From the NCBI RefSeq assembly GCF_014042345.1, contig NZ_JACEZT010000003.1, positions 124,001 through 188,000 of the forward strand: a stretch of 64,000 nucleotides of DNA, written 5' to 3'. Source of the stretch: Rugamonas brunnea (GTDB lineage Bacteria; Pseudomonadota; Gammaproteobacteria; Burkholderiales; Burkholderiaceae_D). This document shows, piece after piece, positions 8,440-16,517 of this stretch. Position 1 is the first letter of the stretch. Each line of letters opens with the position of its first letter. The notes under the pieces are model-generated. The model saw only the letters and a program-made list of their open reading frames with translations, was not told the DNA's origin and made no database searches. The position numbers were made by a program, and so were the translations under genes.

Positions 8440-9042
8440 TCAAACCAGCAACGACGCGGCGATCGTCCACATCACCACCGCGATCACGCCATCGAGCACC
8501 TGCCACGCCCGTGGCAGGGCGAACACGGGCGCCAGGTAGCGCGCCCCCCATCCCAGCCCGCTGAACCAGGCCAGCGAAGCGGCCATCGCGCCGGCCGCGA
8601 AATACAGCCGTCCATTACCCGCCTGCTGGCCGCCGATGGAGCCGAGCAGGATCACATCCAGATACACGTGGGGGTTGAGCAGGGTGAATGTCAGCATGGC
8701 CGCCACCACGGCGCCGCGGCTGGCCACAGTGGCCCCGTCGCCCGCCACCAGCGCGGCGGGCCGCAGTGCGGAACGGGCCGCGCGCCAGCCATAGGCGAGC
8801 AAGAACGCCGCACCGCCCAGCTTCAGCCACCACAGCAAAGCCGGCACGCCCGTGATCAACTGCCCCATGCCGGCCACGCCGGCCGCGATCAACGCCATGT
8901 CGCACACCACGCAAACGGCGACGCAGGTGAGCACGAACTCGCGCTTGAGCGCCTGCCGCAGCAGGTAAGCGTTCTGCGATCCGATCGCCACAATCAGGCT
9001 GCCGCCCAAGCCCAAACCCTTCAAGAATGCCGTCGCTGCCAT
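8440..9042 (-). CDS. argO: LysE/ArgO-type amino acid exporter
   Basis: Inner-membrane exporter of 200 aa with about six hydrophobic segments. Seen: the N-terminal GLGLGGSLIVAIGSQNAYLLRQ motif diagnostic of LysE/ArgO, CDMALIAAGVAGMG and the LLNPHVYLDVILLGSIG motif. It exports arginine or related basic amino acids. It is divergent from an ArgP-type LysR regulator only 85 bp away, the classical argP-argO arrangement. Transcription is therefore probably ArgP-dependent and arginine/lysine responsive. Confidence 0.88.
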   Translation of the reverse strand: MAATAFLKGLGLGGSLIVAIGSQNAYLLRQALKREFVLTCVAVCVVCDMALIAAGVAGMGQLITGVPALLWWLKLGGAAFLLAYGWRAARSALRPAALVAGDGATVASRGAVVAAMLTFTLLNPHVYLDVILLGSIGGQQAGNGRLYFAAGAMAASLAWFSGLGWGARYLAPVFALPRAWQVLDGVIAVVMWTIAASLLV

Positions 9043-9127
9043 GTTTTCTCCTCAAACAGGCCACCAGCTTACGGTCCCGGCGCAGATAAGTATAATTAAT
9101 AATATTGGACAAACATTAGAGAAATTA

Positions 9128-10018
9128 ATGAGCGCAGTGGACTACCGGGGCCTGGCCGCCCTCGACGCCGTGGTCGAATATGGCAGTTTCGACAAGGCGG
9201 CCGTGGCCCTGTCGATCACGCAATCGGCCGTGTCGCAGCGCATCCGGCTGCTGGAGAACGACGCCGGCGAACTGCTGGTGGTGCGCACCCAACCGCCGCA
9301 GGCGACGGAGGCGGGCCAGCGCCTGATCGCCCACTACCGCCAGGTGCGGCTGCTGGAAGCGGCCCTGAAGCAGCGCCCCGGCCAGACCGACGCGCGGCCC
9401 GACATCGCCATCGCGGTCAACGCCGACAGCGCCGCCACCTGGCTGCAGGAAGCCGTGGCGCCTCTGCTGCTGTCGGACGCCTGCCTGCTCAACATCCGCA
9501 TCGACGACCAGGACCACACCTTAAGCCAGCTGCGCGAAGGCCGCGTGTTCGCCTGCGTGACAAGCGAATCGACGCGCGTGGCCGGCACCACGGCCACGCC
9601 GCTCGGCATGATGCGCTACCTGTGCGTGGCCTCGCCCGCGTTCGTGCAGCGCTGGTTCGCGCACGGCTTCACGCTGGACGCGGTGCGGCAAGCGCCGGCG
9701 CTGATATTCGACCGCAAGGACGCGCTGCTGGAGCAGTACCTGGCCCGCCAGTTCGGCCAGCCGGTGCGCTATCCGCACCACGCGTTCTCCAGTTCGGACG
9801 GATTCGTGCGCTTCCTGGAAGCGGGCTACGCTTACGGCATGGTGCCCGTGCAGCAGTGCGGGACCAACCTGCGCGCGGGCACCCTGGTGGACCTGGTGCC
9901 GGGCGTCAGTCTGAACGTGCCGCTGATCTGGCACGCGTGGGACATCCAGACCCCGCTCACGCGCCGCCTGACCGAGCAGGTGGTGACGACGGCACGCAAG
10001 TGGCTGGAACAGGAGTGA
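9128..10018 (+). CDS. argP: LysR-type regulator ArgP (IciA family)
   Basis: Transcriptional regulator of 296 aa, the usual ArgP length. The N-terminal winged HTH (LAALDAVVEYGSFDKAAVALSITQSAVSQRIRLLE) is followed by a periplasmic-binding-like effector domain. The frame is open back to 9041, but the ATG at 9128 gives the conserved N-terminus MSAVDYRGLAALD. The gap to argO is AT-rich and holds a TATAAT hexamer at 9091-9096 that could serve as its -10. It is expected to activate argO in response to arginine and to be antagonised by lysine, as known for the family. Confidence 0.87.
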   Translation: MSAVDYRGLAALDAVVEYGSFDKAAVALSITQSAVSQRIRLLENDAGELLVVRTQPPQATEAGQRLIAHYRQVRLLEAALKQRPGQTDARPDIAIAVNADSAATWLQEAVAPLLLSDACLLNIRIDDQDHTLSQLREGRVFACVTSESTRVAGTTATPLGMMRYLCVASPAFVQRWFAHGFTLDAVRQAPALIFDRKDALLEQYLARQFGQPVRYPHHAFSSSDGFVRFLEAGYAYGMVPVQQCGTNLRAGTLVDLVPGVSLNVPLIWHAWDIQTPLTRRLTEQVVTTARKWLEQE

Positions 10019-10086
10019 GCGAATTGCAATTTGCGCAATTTTGTCCTATTGTCTGCTACGTCAAATTCTTTCCCCGGCCCGAACCG

Positions 10087-10599
10087 ATGCGCATCGTTAC
10101 CCCTTTCCTGCTCTCCACCGTGCTGGCCACGGCCAGCGCCCACGCCGCGCCGCCCACCGCCCCCGCCGACGCCCGCCCCGCCCTGCTGCAAGCGCTGGAC
10201 GGCGACTGGATCATGACCGGCGACGTGATGGGCAAGCCGGTGCGCTACACCATGGCCGCCACGCCCACGCTGAACGCCACGTTCACGGAAATGCACATGA
10301 AGGACGTGCAGGTGCCGGCCAAGTACGAGGCGCGTGTCTTCATCGGCTACGACCAGGGCAGCCAGTCCGTGATCGCGCACTGGATGGACATCTTCGGCGC
10401 CAAGGGCTCGATCCCCCACGCGACGGGCAAGATCACGGGCAGCACGATCGAATTCATCTTCCCCTACGCCAGCGCGCCGTTCCGCGACACGCTGAGCTAC
10501 CATGCCGAGACGGCATCCTGGACCTTCGAGATTGAATCGGCCAAGCCGGACGGCACGTGGAAGCACTTCGCGCGCTACGATATCCGTCGCCCGCAGTAA
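10087..10599 (+). CDS. Exported DUF1579-like protein
   Basis: Protein of 170 aa with a probable signal peptide (MRIVTPFLLSTVLATASAHA, cut before APPTAP). The mature part (LLQALDGDWIMTGDVMGKPVRYTMAATP, TEMHMKDVQVPAKYEARVFIGYD, HWMDIFGAKGS) resembles the lipocalin-like beta-barrel DUF1579 group of unknown function. The spacing to argP (68 bp) is compatible with read-through, but a functional link is not evident. A TfoX-like gene follows 18 bp downstream. The assignment rests on pattern recognition only. Confidence 0.7.
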   Translation: MRIVTPFLLSTVLATASAHAAPPTAPADARPALLQALDGDWIMTGDVMGKPVRYTMAATPTLNATFTEMHMKDVQVPAKYEARVFIGYDQGSQSVIAHWMDIFGAKGSIPHATGKITGSTIEFIFPYASAPFRDTLSYHAETASWTFEIESAKPDGTWKHFARYDIRRPQ

Positions 10600-10617
10600 C
10601 CTGAAAAGGAACGGACC

Positions 10618-11025
10618 ATGGTATCGCCTGATTTCCTGGACTATCTGACCGACGTACTGGCGCCACTGGGGAGCGTGCGCAGCAAGCGCATGTTCGGTGG
10701 CGTGGGGATCTACATCGATGGGCTGTTCTGCGCCATCATCCTCGACGACTGCCTGTACTTCAAGGCCGACGACGACAACGAAGCCCAGTTCAAGGCCGCC
10801 CATTGCGTGCAGTTCACCTACCAGAAATTGGGCGAGACAAGCGCGCTGCGTTACTACCGCGTGCCCGACGAGGCGATGGACGACGCCAGCGACATGCTGC
10901 GCTGGGCCAGGCTGGGCATGGCCGCCGCGTTGCGCAAACAGGCGCAGCCCCAGGCGAAAAAGAAGAAGCCGGCGAGTGCCGCCGGCAAGCCCCGGCCGGC
11001 ACGCGCGGGTGGTCTGGCAAAGTAG
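10618..11025 (+). CDS. TfoX N-terminal domain protein
   Basis: Protein of 135 aa consisting of a TfoX N-terminal domain (MFGGVGIYIDGLFCAIILDDCLYFKADDDN, LRYYRVPDEAMDD) plus a basic Lys/Ala/Pro-rich tail. It lacks the C-terminal TfoX domain of the full-length competence regulator, so a DNA-uptake role is doubtful; such short proteins are widespread and of unknown function. The ATG has an AAAGGAA site seven bases upstream. It converges on the nitronate monooxygenase gene. Confidence 0.8.
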   Translation: MVSPDFLDYLTDVLAPLGSVRSKRMFGGVGIYIDGLFCAIILDDCLYFKADDDNEAQFKAAHCVQFTYQKLGETSALRYYRVPDEAMDDASDMLRWARLGMAAALRKQAQPQAKKKKPASAAGKPRPARAGGLAK

Positions 11026-11076
11026 CGCCAACCGCCTCCAGCCGCCGGCCTGCCAGTGGTCGTTACAGGGCGCCGG

Positions 11077-12030
11077 TTACAGGCTAAGCCGCGCGCGCGC
11101 CGCGTCGTACTCGCGCTTCAGGCGCGCCACCATCTCGGCCGTGGTGGGCACGTCATCCATCAGACCCACGCCCTGACCCGCGCCCCAGATGTCGCGCCAC
11201 GCCTTGGCAGTGCCGGAGCCGAAGCTCATCGCGCTCTTGTCCGACTGCGGCAACGCCTCCGGGTCCAGCCCTGCGGCGAGGATGGATTTCTTCAGGTAGT
11301 TACCATGGACGCCGGTGAACAAATTGGTATAAACGATATCCGCCGCGGACGACTCCACGATCGCATCGCGGTAGCCCTCCGTCACATTGGATTCCTTGGT
11401 CGCCAGCCAGCGCGAACCAATGTAGGCGAAATCGGCGCCCATGGCCTGCGCCGCCAGGATCGCGTCGCCGGTGGCGATAGAACCCGACAGCGCGATCGGC
11501 CCCGAGAAGAACTTGCGCACCTCCCCGACCAGCGCGAACGGCGACAGCGTGCCCGCATGGCCGCCGGCGCCGCTGGCCACCAGGATCAGGCCATCCACGC
11601 CCGCCTCCAGCGCCTTTTGCGCATGGCGGATCGAGATCACGTCGTGCAGCACGATGCCGCCGTAGCTGTGGATGGCGTCCAGCATCTCCTTGGGTGGCGC
11701 GCGCAGCGACGAGATGATGATGGGGATCTGGTGTTTGACGCACACCTCCACGTCATGCGCGAGCCGGTCGTTCGAATGGTGGACGATCTGGTTGACGGCG
11801 ATCGGCCCCACGCGCTGGTCTGGATGCGCGCGCTGGTAGTCGGCCAGCTCGGCCTGCAAATCTGTCAGCCAGGTGTCGAGCAGCTCGGCCGGGCGCGCAT
11901 TCAGGGCCGGGAACGAGCCGACGATGCCAGCCTTGCACTGTGCCGCCACCAGCGCCGGCCCGCTGGCGATGAACATGGGGGAGGCGATCACGGGGAGGGT
12001 GAGGTTTTGCAGCACTGCGGGCAAGGCCAT
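11077..12030 (-). CDS. Nitronate monooxygenase family flavoprotein
   Basis: FMN-dependent TIM-barrel enzyme of 317 aa (old name 2-nitropropane dioxygenase). Seen: PVIASPMFIASGPALVAAQCKAGIVGSFPALNARP at the N-terminus, the phosphate-binding GLILVASGAGGHAGTLSPFAL segment, and GADFAYIGSRWLATKES. It probably oxidises nitronates or acts as a related oxidase in the cytoplasm. It is the last gene of a three-gene leftward unit (DUF1289, MBL hydrolase, this gene), 48 bp after the MBL gene. Confidence 0.87.
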   Translation of the reverse strand: MALPAVLQNLTLPVIASPMFIASGPALVAAQCKAGIVGSFPALNARPAELLDTWLTDLQAELADYQRAHPDQRVGPIAVNQIVHHSNDRLAHDVEVCVKHQIPIIISSLRAPPKEMLDAIHSYGGIVLHDVISIRHAQKALEAGVDGLILVASGAGGHAGTLSPFALVGEVRKFFSGPIALSGSIATGDAILAAQAMGADFAYIGSRWLATKESNVTEGYRDAIVESSAADIVYTNLFTGVHGNYLKKSILAAGLDPEALPQSDKSAMSFGSGTAKAWRDIWGAGQGVGLMDDVPTTAEMVARLKREYDAARARLSL

Positions 12031-12078
12031 ATCGAACTCGCTGATGGAAGTGGATAAAGAAGATGGAAGTGGAGGGAG

Positions 12079-12987
12079 TCAGTCGTTGAGTAAGTATTCA
12101 CTCTCAACGTGCGCCGCGCCACCCTTGACCAGTTGGCCCACGGCCCATTGCGCCAGTTCATCCGGCGTCTGGCGCAGGTAGCGCGCGTTGGCGGTCGCAA
12201 ACACGGGCATGGACAACAGCATCTGCGGCACGTCGGCCAAGGCGATGCGCTGGCGTTCCAGCAGCAGGAACTTGAGCAGCACCTTGATCGCGTTCTGCGC
12301 GTTGCGCACCGGATCGGCCTCCAGGTAATCGACGCGCGAACGGGCCCGCGCCAGCGCGCCCTGCACGTCCGTGAACGGCGCGCCGTGGCCAGGAATCACC
12401 AGCCGCACGTCCAGGCCTTCGATCAGGTCCAGCGTGGCGCGCTCCTCTGCGAAGCCGGATTCGCCGTCCAGCTCCGGGAAGATGACGCCGAAGCCGTTCT
12501 CCCACAGCGCATCGGCAGAGGCCAGCACGCGGTGCTCGGGGCAGTAGAAAATCAGCGAATGGGGATCGTGGCCGGGCGCGCCCAGGGCCCGCCACTCCAT
12601 GTCGGCCAGCGTCAGCACGTCGCCGCAGGACACGGTGCTGTCGAAGCTGAAGCGCTCGCACTGCTGGCCGGTAGCCTTGAAGCTGAGCGCGTCCACGTCC
12701 CAATGCCGCACCTTGTCCGCCTCGGCCGCCGGGATCGCCGTGTCGCAGCCATAGTGGGCTTGCAGGATGGCGTTGCCGCCGCAATGGTCGGAATGCAGGT
12801 GGGTGTTGATCAGCCGGTCCAGGTGGCGGCCATGCAGCGCGTGGCGCACCAGCGCCAGCGTTTGCGGCGCGTGGGTCAGGTAGCCGCTGTCGATCAGCGC
12901 CGTGTCGTGGCGGCCGATCAGCAGGATGTTGTTGGACGAGAGCCAGCCGCGCTCGAACACCTGGATGGAATCGGGTAATCCCTGCAT
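12079..12987 (-). CDS. MBL-fold metallo-hydrolase
   Basis: Metallo-beta-lactamase-fold hydrolase of 302 aa. The zinc-binding motif THLHSDHCGG is clear, followed by APGHDPHSLIFY and a later VIPGHGAPF. A C-terminal helical extension (LLKFLLLERQRIALADVPQ) is typical of the glyoxalase II-like/lactonase-like subgroup. The ATG at 12987 is chosen over a GTG at 12996 because the AAGGAAAGGTGG purine stretch is better spaced. The start is 15 bp past the stop of the DUF1289 gene, so they are likely co-transcribed. The substrate is unknown. Confidence 0.87.
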   Translation of the reverse strand: MQGLPDSIQVFERGWLSSNNILLIGRHDTALIDSGYLTHAPQTLALVRHALHGRHLDRLINTHLHSDHCGGNAILQAHYGCDTAIPAAEADKVRHWDVDALSFKATGQQCERFSFDSTVSCGDVLTLADMEWRALGAPGHDPHSLIFYCPEHRVLASADALWENGFGVIFPELDGESGFAEERATLDLIEGLDVRLVIPGHGAPFTDVQGALARARSRVDYLEADPVRNAQNAIKVLLKFLLLERQRIALADVPQMLLSMPVFATANARYLRQTPDELAQWAVGQLVKGGAAHVESEYLLND

Positions 12988-13002
12988 GCCTGCCACCTTT
13001 CC

Positions 13003-13224
13003 TTAAAAGTCGACCAGCGCCTCGCGCCGCCGGATTTCCGCCCACACGGCGCGCTTGTAGGTATCGTCCGCCTTGGACCAGGCGATGATTTCCTCGATGG
13101 TGCGCATGCAGCCGACGCAATAGCCGGTCTCGGGACTCATCTTGCACAGGCTGACGCACGGCGACGGCACCGGTGTGGCCAGCTCGGGCAAAACAGGTTC
13201 GGTGGATGGCGTTGCTGGATTCAT
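13003..13224 (-). CDS. DUF1289 small cysteine protein
   Basis: Small protein of 73 aa with the DUF1289 pattern SPCVSLCKMSPETGYCVGCMRTIEEI, a four-cysteine motif that probably binds metal. The ATG at 13224 is preferred; the longer open frame upstream lacks family sequence. DUF1289 proteins have no settled function. It is first in a leftward unit with the MBL hydrolase and the nitronate monooxygenase, and is divergent from the ribbon-helix-helix gene. Confidence 0.85.
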   Translation of the reverse strand: MNPATPSTEPVLPELATPVPSPCVSLCKMSPETGYCVGCMRTIEEIIAWSKADDTYKRAVWAEIRRREALVDF

Positions 13225-13326
13225 ATTGCGATATCGGTAACGAAGAATGCGCCCATTATGCCGCGCCCCCAGCGGGGCCGCTCGGTCAATTGCTGCTTCA
13301 CGATAACGCAAAGCGCGCGAACGCGC

Positions 13327-13354
13327 TTGACCTGCGACGTCATGGGTCTATACT
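13327..13354 (+). promoter_or_regulatory. Putative sigma-70 promoter of the RHH regulator gene
   Basis: TTGACC at 13327-13332 and TATACT at 13349-13354 are separated by 16 bases. They point toward the ribbon-helix-helix gene that starts at 13426. No experimental support. Confidence 0.55.
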
Positions 13355-13372
13355 ACCATCCATGTAGATGGT
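13355..13372. promoter_or_regulatory. Dyad ACCATC-N6-GATGGT, possible RHH operator
   Basis: A perfect 6-bp inverted repeat with a 6-base spacer directly follows the putative -10 box and would cover the transcription start. This position fits autorepression by the ribbon-helix-helix protein encoded downstream. Confidence 0.45.
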
Positions 13373-13425
13373 GGATGGATGGCTACCAGATGCCACCAGC
13401 CCACCCCAGTGCCGGACGGAGACTT

Positions 13426-13839
13426 ATGGCCAAGCAAGAACTGAAGCTCAAGACGAGCGAATCGGAAAAAATCACCATCAATCTGGGACCGATAGACCTG
13501 GGACAAATCGATTTGCTGGTGCAGGAAGGGTTTTACTCCAACCGCACCGATTTGATACGCACGGCGATCCGCAACCAGCTTAATGCCCACGCGGACGTGG
13601 TCAAGCAGACGGTAGCGCGCAAAAGCCTGGTGCTGGGCATGCAGCACTATTCGCGCGCGGACCTGGAAGCCATCCAGGCGGCCGGCCAGCGCCTGCAGAT
13701 CCAGGTGCTGGGCATGGCCAGCATCGCCAGCGACGTCTCGGTGGAGCTGGCCCTGGCCACCATCGAATCGATTTTCGTGCTCGGCGCACTGCACGCGAGC
13801 ACCGTGGTCAAGACCGCCCTGGCCGGGCGAATTCACTAA
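13426..13839 (+). CDS. Ribbon-helix-helix (CopG/Arc-like) transcriptional regulator
   Basis: Protein of 137 aa. The N-terminal third reads ITINLGPIDLGQIDLLVQEGFYSNRTDLIRTAIRNQL, a strand-helix-helix pattern of the CopG/MetJ/Arc fold in which the short beta strand contacts DNA. The remaining part is helical and may bind a ligand or mediate oligomerisation. The start at 13426 has ACGGAGAC upstream; the frame is open further upstream but without family sequence. It lies 54 bp upstream of a PHB-depolymerase-type esterase in the same direction, so control of that gene is plausible. Confidence 0.8.
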   Translation: MAKQELKLKTSESEKITINLGPIDLGQIDLLVQEGFYSNRTDLIRTAIRNQLNAHADVVKQTVARKSLVLGMQHYSRADLEAIQAAGQRLQIQVLGMASIASDVSVELALATIESIFVLGALHASTVVKTALAGRIH

Positions 13840-13893
13840 CGCGCCTGTCCACCGGCAGTCCGGGCATGGCGCAGCTTTGTTGAAGGACGGCTT

Positions 13894-15348
13894 ATGAAAT
13901 TCGATTCCACACTGCTGGCGCAGATGCGCGCCGCCACCCAAAAACTGATCAGCAAGGGACCAGCCGCCGCCACGGCGGCCATCCAGCAGGCGCTGGGCGG
14001 GCTGCGCGGCGCACCGCGCGCCACGACGCCGCCGCCCATGCGCGACATCAACACACCACCCGCCAAACCTGCCGATACGCCCGTCGCCCGCCAACATGGC
14101 GCGAGCGGCGAGGTGGAGGATGCCATCTGCGTCGACACGCCGGCCGGCCACGCCTCGTCCGGCGCGCTGCACCATGCGAACACTGCGCATGCCACGCACG
14201 ACGCGAGCGCTGCGGACGCCCGGCAAGGCCAAGCCACCAGCAGGCCCGCACCGCAAGCGCCGCAGGACGAGCCTCCCCCCGCCGGTGCCGCGCCCGATCC
14301 GGCCACCCACCCCATCGAATATGCGCAAGACCTGCTCAACCGCATGGGTATCGCGGTCGACATCCACGGCGCGCTGCCGTCCGGCTTGAAGCATTTCGAA
14401 CTGCCGACATTCGACGTCGCCAACCTCAACCTGCCGCCACTGGACCTGTCCGGCCTGGACCTGCCCGGCTACGACGCACCGCGCCCGGCGCCAGCACCGT
14501 TGCCGGAAGGGGCGCAATTCATCACGGGCAGCTACGCCAACCACGCGGGCGAGCGTCAGTACAAGCTGTACATCCCGTCCAGCTACCACGGCCAGCCCAT
14601 GCCGCTGCTGGTGATGCTGCACGGCTGCACCCAGAATCCGGACGACTTCGCGGCCGGCACCCGCATGAACCAGGTGGCCGAGGAACGCCAGTGCCTGGTG
14701 GTCTATCCCGAGCAGACCAAGCAGGCCAACAACGCCAAGTGCTGGAACTGGTTCAACGCCATCGACCAGCAGCGCGGCCAGGGCGAACCGTCGCTGATCG
14801 CCGGCATCGCCGAACAGGTCAAGCGCGACTACCGCGTGCTGGACAAGCAAGTGTACGTGGCCGGCCTGTCGGCGGGCGGCGCCATGGCCGTCATCGTCGG
14901 CACGCTGTATCCGGACGTGTTCGCGGCCGTGGGCGTGCATTCCGGTTTGCCGTACGCGTCGGCGCAGGATCTGCCGTCGGCGCTGAGCGCCATGAAGCGC
15001 GGCGCCGGCACGCACAAGGCGCCCGGCGGCAGCCTGCCCATTATCGTCTTCCACGGCGACCGCGACACCACCGTCCACCCGCGCAACGGCGACGCGGTGA
15101 CGGCCCAGCGCCTGAACGGCCACGCGGCTGGCAGCGCGCCGTCGGTGCAATCGGGCAGCGTGCCCAACGGCCACCGCTACACTCAGACCACGCACCACGA
15201 CCACGATGGCAAGCCCGTGGTCGAACACTGGGTAGTGCACGGCGCGGGCCACGCCTGGTCGGGCGGCAGCGCGCAGGGCAGCTACACGGACGGCAAGGGG
15301 CCCGATGCGAGCCGGGAGATGATGCGGTTCTTCAGCACGGTGGGTTGA
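13894..15348 (+). CDS. PHB depolymerase family esterase (LpqC-like)
   Basis: Alpha/beta-hydrolase of 484 aa. The catalytic domain begins near residue 205 (GAQFITGSYANHAGERQYKLYIP). It has an oxyanion-hole motif LVMLHGCTQNPDDFA, the nucleophile elbow GLSAGGAMA, a VFHGDRDTTVHP acid region and GAGHAWSGG around the histidine. No signal peptide is seen, so it probably acts inside the cell. The first 200 residues form a predicted helix followed by a Pro/Ala-rich low-complexity linker, and may bind the PHB granule or other surfaces. Likely substrate: poly- or oligo-3-hydroxybutyrate or another ester. Confidence 0.82.
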   Translation: MKFDSTLLAQMRAATQKLISKGPAAATAAIQQALGGLRGAPRATTPPPMRDINTPPAKPADTPVARQHGASGEVEDAICVDTPAGHASSGALHHANTAHATHDASAADARQGQATSRPAPQAPQDEPPPAGAAPDPATHPIEYAQDLLNRMGIAVDIHGALPSGLKHFELPTFDVANLNLPPLDLSGLDLPGYDAPRPAPAPLPEGAQFITGSYANHAGERQYKLYIPSSYHGQPMPLLVMLHGCTQNPDDFAAGTRMNQVAEERQCLVVYPEQTKQANNAKCWNWFNAIDQQRGQGEPSLIAGIAEQVKRDYRVLDKQVYVAGLSAGGAMAVIVGTLYPDVFAAVGVHSGLPYASAQDLPSALSAMKRGAGTHKAPGGSLPIIVFHGDRDTTVHPRNGDAVTAQRLNGHAAGSAPSVQSGSVPNGHRYTQTTHHDHDGKPVVEHWVVHGAGHAWSGGSAQGSYTDGKGPDASREMMRFFSTVG

Positions 15349-15451
15349 GGGCACGGCGGGCAACCTGACGCCCGCCCTTGATTATTGTAGTTGCGATTAA
15401 TTCGTTTATTTCGTAGGATACGTTTACAATCGATCACTCAGGAGAGCTCCC

Positions 15452-15916
15452 ATGCCAGCCGTCCTTGACCGCCTGGAAAACAAGGAAGAAATTGAGCTTG
15501 CCAAGGCCGCCCAACGTTGCATCGTCGCCGCGCTCGACCATTCTCGCGCGGTCAATATTGCCATTGTTGAAGACGGCATCGAGAAAATTGAAGAGTCGCC
15601 ATTGCTCAAGTTGCCGCCCAAAATACTGCGCTTGTTCGCTGATATGCTCGGCTCGCTAGCGCAAGGAAAGGCCGTCACCGTCATTCCAAGGGAAATGGAT
15701 ATCACTACGCAAGAGGCAGCCACGTACCTGAACGTGTCGCGCCCCTACCTGGTGCGCCTGCTCGAAGAAGGCAAGATACCTTTTCACAAGGTTGGCACCC
15801 ACCGACGCATCCATTTCGAAGACGTGGTGAAATACAAGGAAGACCGCCGCAAAGTCTCCCAGTCGGCAGTCCAACAGCTAGTCGACCAAGCGCAGGAGCT
15901 TGGCATGGGCTATTGA
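15452..15916 (+). CDS. Excisionase-type HTH antitoxin of a PIN toxin pair (VapB-like)
   Basis: Protein of 154 aa. The C-terminal half carries an excisionase/MerR-like HTH (TTQEAATYLNVSRPYLVRLLEEGKIPFHKVGTHRRIHFEDVVKYK). The N-terminal half is helical and could neutralise the toxin. GGAGAG lies six bases upstream of the ATG, and TACAAT at 15425-15430 may be a -10 box. Its TGA overlaps the ATG of the PIN-domain gene by one base, the usual translational coupling of toxin-antitoxin pairs. This pair is visibly richer in A+T than its neighbours, which suggests horizontal origin. Confidence 0.8.
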   Translation: MPAVLDRLENKEEIELAKAAQRCIVAALDHSRAVNIAIVEDGIEKIEESPLLKLPPKILRLFADMLGSLAQGKAVTVIPREMDITTQEAATYLNVSRPYLVRLLEEGKIPFHKVGTHRRIHFEDVVKYKEDRRKVSQSAVQQLVDQAQELGMGY

Positions 15917-16494
15917 TGGCAGGATATTTTCGCTATACAGCCGTACTGGACGCATGTGTTCTGTACCCGGCGCCCTTACGCGACCTGCTGATTAGCCTGG
16001 CCGAGGAAGGGCTCTTTCGCGCCAGGTGGACCAAGCGCATTCAAGACGAATGGATCAGAAACCTGATCGCCAAGCGCAAAGACATTGCACCCGAAGCAGT
16101 CGCCAAAACAGCGGCGTTGATGGCCGACGCGATCGAAGACGCCATCATCGAAAACGCCGACCATCTGATTGACTCCCTGGTATTACCGGACCCCGATGAC
16201 CGGCACGTATTGGCCGCCGCTATTGTTGGCCATGCCGACGCCATCATCACATTCAATCTCAAAGACTTTCCTGAATCAAGCATCGTTGTACACGGCATTG
16301 AAGTCCTGCATCCGGATGACTTCCTGGTTGCACAATATGACCTCGATTCAATCAAATTTCTGAGCGTCGTAAAAGGGTTACGCGCGCGGTTACGCAATCC
16401 CAAGAAGTCGCCGGAAGAACTGATCGCTACGTTCGAACAGCAAGGTATCCCGCAGACCTGCAAACTGCTTCGCGAAGCTATTGAACTCATTTGA
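15916..16494 (+). CDS. PIN-domain toxin (VapC-like, VapC50 type)
   Basis: Putative ribonuclease toxin of 192 aa. The PIN-domain acidic residues are visible: Asp in VLDACVLYP, Glu in RIQDEWIRN, the DPDDRHVLAAA cluster and the Asp in ADAIITFNLKDF. A C-terminal extension of about 60 residues (SVVKGLRARLRNPKKSPEELI) matches what I recall of the VapC50 group, larger than ordinary VapC (about 130 aa). The ATG overlaps the antitoxin TGA. By family it would cleave tRNA or other structured RNA; the target cannot be predicted here. Confidence 0.82.
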   Translation: MAGYFRYTAVLDACVLYPAPLRDLLISLAEEGLFRARWTKRIQDEWIRNLIAKRKDIAPEAVAKTAALMADAIEDAIIENADHLIDSLVLPDPDDRHVLAAAIVGHADAIITFNLKDFPESSIVVHGIEVLHPDDFLVAQYDLDSIKFLSVVKGLRARLRNPKKSPEELIATFEQQGIPQTCKLLREAIELI

Positions 16495-16517
16495 ACGGCC
16501 CAAATAAGCAACTCGAC

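Noticed and set aside
13348..15363. A 671-codon open frame on the minus strand across the RHH and esterase genes
   Set aside because: It has no recognisable domain, skewed composition, and lies opposite genes with clear family motifs and ribosome sites.
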